DNA of 64,000 nt from Woeseia oceani (lineage in GTDB: Bacteria > Pseudomonadota > Gammaproteobacteria > Steroidobacterales > Woeseiaceae), in assembly GCF_001677435.1 (NCBI RefSeq), contig NZ_CP016268.1, positions 1,167,001 to 1,231,000 of the forward strand, given 5' to 3'. Positions 61,463 to 64,000 of this stretch are shown one piece after another (position 1 is the first letter of the stretch; each line of letters opens with the position of its first letter). Made by a program: the position numbers and the translations under genes. The notes beneath the pieces are model-generated. The model had not been told where the DNA came from, searched no databases, and worked only from the letters and a program-made list of their open reading frames with translations.

Positions 61463-63529
61463 ATGCCGTCAGGGAAGAGGAGCGACCGACCAGGACTGAT
61501 CGTCATGCCAGTTCTGCTGTGTGCCATGCCGCTGGCGGATACGCTGGCTCAACAACCGCAAGCCATCGAAGAAATCCAGGTAACCGCAAGCCGTCGGCCC
61601 TTGGCCACCAGCAAGGTGTCTGCGGCAGTGACCGTGGTTGCCTCCCGGGATATCGCCATGCAGAAACTCGCGACTGATTCGCTGGCGTCGCAGCTCGGTG
61701 TGTTTTTGCAGCAAACCACGGTGGGGCAGGGCGCGCCGATTATTCGCGGCATGAAAGGCTCGGAAGTCCTGCACCTGGTGGATGGCCTGCGGCTCAACAA
61801 TGCGATTTTTCGCAATGCACCGACCCAGTACCTTTCGCTGATCGCGCCCGGTTCCATCGAGCGCATGGAAGTCGTGCGTGGTTCGCCGACCTCTTTGTAC
61901 GGCAGCGATGCGGTTGGCGGTGTCATTCAGGTGATTTCCCGGTTGCCGCAGTTTGAGGGTGACCGCATGCAATGGCGTCGTGAGTTCAGCATCGCTGCGG
62001 ATACGGCCGAGCAGAGCCGCTCGGCGCGGCTTTCGGTGGATGGCGGGACGCGCCGCTCGGCCGGTTTGCTCAGCGTCGCCTGGCAGGAAGCCGGTAATCG
62101 GCGGATCGGCGGCGGGGAGCGTATAGCGCCAAGTTCGTTCGAATCCTACAGTTTGCGCGGTGCCTGGCAGCTGCGACCGGCAGACGATCGCAGCTGGTTG
62201 TTTGACGCGCAATTCACCCGGCAGCCGGAAACGCCGCGGGTTGATGAGATGGTTCCGGGTTTCGGCCAAACCGAACCGTCATCCGCGGAATTTTATTTCG
62301 AGCCGAACGCGCGGCACTTCGCGCACCTCCGGCATACCCGGGACAATGGCCTGTGGTCATCCGACTGGACCATCGACCTTGGCTGGCAGCGCATAGACGA
62401 TGATCGCCGCAACCGGGACTTCGGCTCAGACCAGCGTCGTTTTGAAGAGAACAGCAGTGACCTGTTCGGATTGTCCGTCAATGCAAGCCGCGAGTTCGGC
62501 AACGCTTCCTGGGTGTACGGTGCCGAGCTCTACCACGACGAAGTACGCAGCGCGCGGCTGGAACGCGATATCAACACGGGTGACGTGACGGTGCTGCAAT
62601 CCCGCTTCCCGGATGGCGCCAAAGTGGATCAGGCCGCGGTGTTTGCCAACGTCTCCCACGATGCAGGCACGCGACACACGCTGTCAGGTGGACTGCGCTT
62701 CAGCCAGGTGGACATAGACCTGCCAGCGACCACGCTTTCGCCGGCTGCGGCGATTGGCATCAACGACTTCAGTGCCGATACCGGCTGGGTATTCCGGCTG
62801 AACGACAGTACCCGCATCGCAGCGAACATAGGTTACGGCTTCCGCGCGCCGAACGTATTTGACCTGGGTACGCTGGGAGACAGGCCGGGCAATCGTTTCA
62901 ATATTCCGAATCCGACGCTGGAGTCGGAGCGGGTGTTGCAGTACGACATCGGTCTGCGCCGGCAAACCGATAACTGGTCAGCAGAGCTGGTTGTTTATCA
63001 GCTGGACTACACGGACCGCATACAGTCCATGCTGACCGGTGAGGTAACTACTGACGGGCGTGAGATCGTGCAAAGCCGCAATATCGGTCGCGCTGAAGTC
63101 TACGGGTTTGAGGCCGGATTGAACTGGCACCCGGCGGGCGCGTTGTCGGCAGAGTTTCTGCTGAATCACACCCGCGGTGAACAACGGGAAAGTGACGGCA
63201 GCGTGGTGGCGGGTGATCGAATGCCGCCATTGAACGGTCGCGCAAGCGTGTATTGGGAAATCAACGATGCCTTCACGCTGAAGAGTTCGCTGGTCTTCGC
63301 CGATGCGCAACGCCGCCTGAGCCCGCGCGATGTGGGTGATACGCGGATCAACCCATTCGGCACTGATGGCTGGAGTACGGCCGGCGTGGCCATCACCTGG
63401 CGTCGCGACCCAATCTGGACTATTGATGCCGGTGTCGAAAACGTACTGGATGAAAACTACCGCGTGCACGGCTCCGGTATCGACGCGCCGGGCATCAATG
63501 TCTTCCTGAATGCGAATGCCGTTTGGTAG
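61463..63529 (+). CDS. TonB-dependent outer-membrane receptor
   Basis: A 689-residue receptor. ATG 61463 has GAGG 6 nt upstream. Signal peptide ending near LADTLAQQ; TonB box AIEEIQVTASRRP; plug with GAPIIRGMKGSEVLHLVDGLRLNNAIF and VVRGSPTSLYGSDAVGGVIQVIS; then a beta-barrel with YGFRAPNVFDLGTLG and VENVLDENYRVHGSGI near the C-terminus. The plug is close to receptors for hemin, hydroxamate siderophores and vitamin B12-type ligands, so iron or heme uptake is the best guess. Confidence 0.93.
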   Translation: MPSGKRSDRPGLIVMPVLLCAMPLADTLAQQPQAIEEIQVTASRRPLATSKVSAAVTVVASRDIAMQKLATDSLASQLGVFLQQTTVGQGAPIIRGMKGSEVLHLVDGLRLNNAIFRNAPTQYLSLIAPGSIERMEVVRGSPTSLYGSDAVGGVIQVISRLPQFEGDRMQWRREFSIAADTAEQSRSARLSVDGGTRRSAGLLSVAWQEAGNRRIGGGERIAPSSFESYSLRGAWQLRPADDRSWLFDAQFTRQPETPRVDEMVPGFGQTEPSSAEFYFEPNARHFAHLRHTRDNGLWSSDWTIDLGWQRIDDDRRNRDFGSDQRRFEENSSDLFGLSVNASREFGNASWVYGAELYHDEVRSARLERDINTGDVTVLQSRFPDGAKVDQAAVFANVSHDAGTRHTLSGGLRFSQVDIDLPATTLSPAAAIGINDFSADTGWVFRLNDSTRIAANIGYGFRAPNVFDLGTLGDRPGNRFNIPNPTLESERVLQYDIGLRRQTDNWSAELVVYQLDYTDRIQSMLTGEVTTDGREIVQSRNIGRAEVYGFEAGLNWHPAGALSAEFLLNHTRGEQRESDGSVVAGDRMPPLNGRASVYWEINDAFTLKSSLVFADAQRRLSPRDVGDTRINPFGTDGWSTAGVAITWRRDPIWTIDAGVENVLDENYRVHGSGIDAPGINVFLNANAVW

Positions 63530-63561
63530 TGCTTGAGGGGCGCTGAACCGCTGTTGTTCGT

Positions 63562-64000
63562 TCAGATATCGAGGTCACGAAAGACGATCGGGCCCATGTT
63601 AGCCGGTTTTGCTGCGCGGCAGCCAGCATAGAACGAGCGAATCTCAGCCATGACCTCTTCTGTCGGCCGGCTGGACATGAGTTGCGGCCCGATGCCGGCG
63701 CATTTTTTCTCGTAATCAACAAATGTCATGATGATGGGCACGTCGGCCGCGCGCGCAATACGCAGGAACCCTGTTCGCCAGTAAGGTCGCCACTTGCGGG
63801 TGCCTTCGGGCGCCAAGGCCAGCAAGAACTCGTCGTTCTCCGCAAACAGCGCAACCAGCCGGTCGACGTTGGCACCTTGTTTGCCGCGTTCGACGGGTAT
63901 CGCGCCGAGTCGGGTGAGGACTGCACCCAGCGGCCACCAGAACAGCGTGTGTTTGGCGAAAAACCGCAAGCGGATGCCGAGTGCGATCTTGCAAACAATC
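63562..64000 (-). CDS. 1-acyl-sn-glycerol-3-phosphate acyltransferase-like protein (partial)
   Basis: The 3' part of a PlsC/LPLAT-family acyltransferase; the frame is open to the right edge of the window (IRLRFFAKHTLFWWPLG). The EGTR substrate-binding motif is in LALAPEGTRKW, GAIPVERG is conserved block II-III, and DVPIIMTFVDYEKK follows. The catalytic HxxxxD box lies just outside the window. Probably makes phosphatidic acid or another acylated lipid. Confidence 0.83.
   Translation of the reverse strand, partial: IVCKIALGIRLRFFAKHTLFWWPLGAVLTRLGAIPVERGKQGANVDRLVALFAENDEFLLALAPEGTRKWRPYWRTGFLRIARAADVPIIMTFVDYEKKCAGIGPQLMSSRPTEEVMAEIRSFYAGCRAAKPANMGPIVFRDLDI

Overview
The window looks like a chromosomal segment of a marine- or sediment-type gammaproteobacterium. 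The evidence is a classical alpha operon (rpsM-rpsK-rpsD-rpoA-rplQ) with rpoA of proteobacterial type, PepQ, PhhB, TrpS, DUF1415, two TonB receptors, diheme cytochromes c and many secreted peptidases and lipoproteins. This is an inference from gene content and I do not assign a genus. Host genes are GC-rich, while several islands are visibly richer in A/T.

Layout. 1-2961: alpha operon (rpsM truncated by the window edge) closed by a strong terminator. 3.2-9.2 kb: housekeeping and peptide metabolism (SDR, PhhB, PepQ, a GGT-family enzyme coupled to TrpS). 9.2-14.5 kb: integron 1, with a dead integron integrase gene (internal deletion plus frameshift) facing a short cassette array with about 97-bp attC sites. 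Its cassettes carry three lipoproteins and a DUF4265 protein. An IS1111-type element sits inside one attC. An IMPACT-family gene lies directly after a degenerate recombination core. 15-18 kb: a 2OG oxygenase and a DUF885 lipoprotein. 18.2-28 kb: a likely carbohydrate locus with a NOTUM/pectin-acetylesterase-like protein, TonB receptor, serine hydrolase, GH172 (DUF2961) protein, MFS transporter, IclR regulator and the stump of an L-fuconate-dehydratase-like gene. 28-41 kb: mostly single housekeeping or accessory genes (VOC, DUF5946, DUF1428, nucleotidase, cytochrome c, amidohydrolase, DUF2130+EcsC, GyrI-like, a DPP-IV-type peptidase, and a MerR-controlled DUF2938/DUF2798 pair).

41.1-46.6 kb: a second cassette cluster with the same attC family but no integrase (CALIN-like), about 26 kb from the first. 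Its cassettes encode an unrecognised 275-aa protein, a lipoprotein, a DnaQ-like exonuclease-BRCT protein and a 69-aa membrane protein. The exonuclease cassette has been hit twice by the same IS3-family element in opposite orientations. Each copy has its own 4-bp target duplication, so the ancestral cassette can be rebuilt base by base: removing both copies restores a ribosome binding site, a start codon and an uninterrupted 291-codon gene whose stop codon lies in the attC core.

46.7-64 kb: small membrane and DUF proteins, another diheme cytochrome c, a LysR regulator divergent from an alcohol-dehydrogenase-like gene and an ABM monooxygenase, a Dph6-like PP-loop protein, a lipoprotein class A beta-lactamase with all catalytic motifs, a SWIM zinc-finger protein, an amidohydrolase, a cyclophilin-type protein, an acetolactate-synthase-like TPP enzyme, a second TonB receptor and a truncated acyltransferase.

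No rRNA, tRNA or CRISPR array was seen. The most interesting biology is the decayed, split integron: inactive integrase, homogeneous attC sites, an IS1111 element that apparently targets attC, and cassette genes dominated by lipoproteins plus a nuclease.
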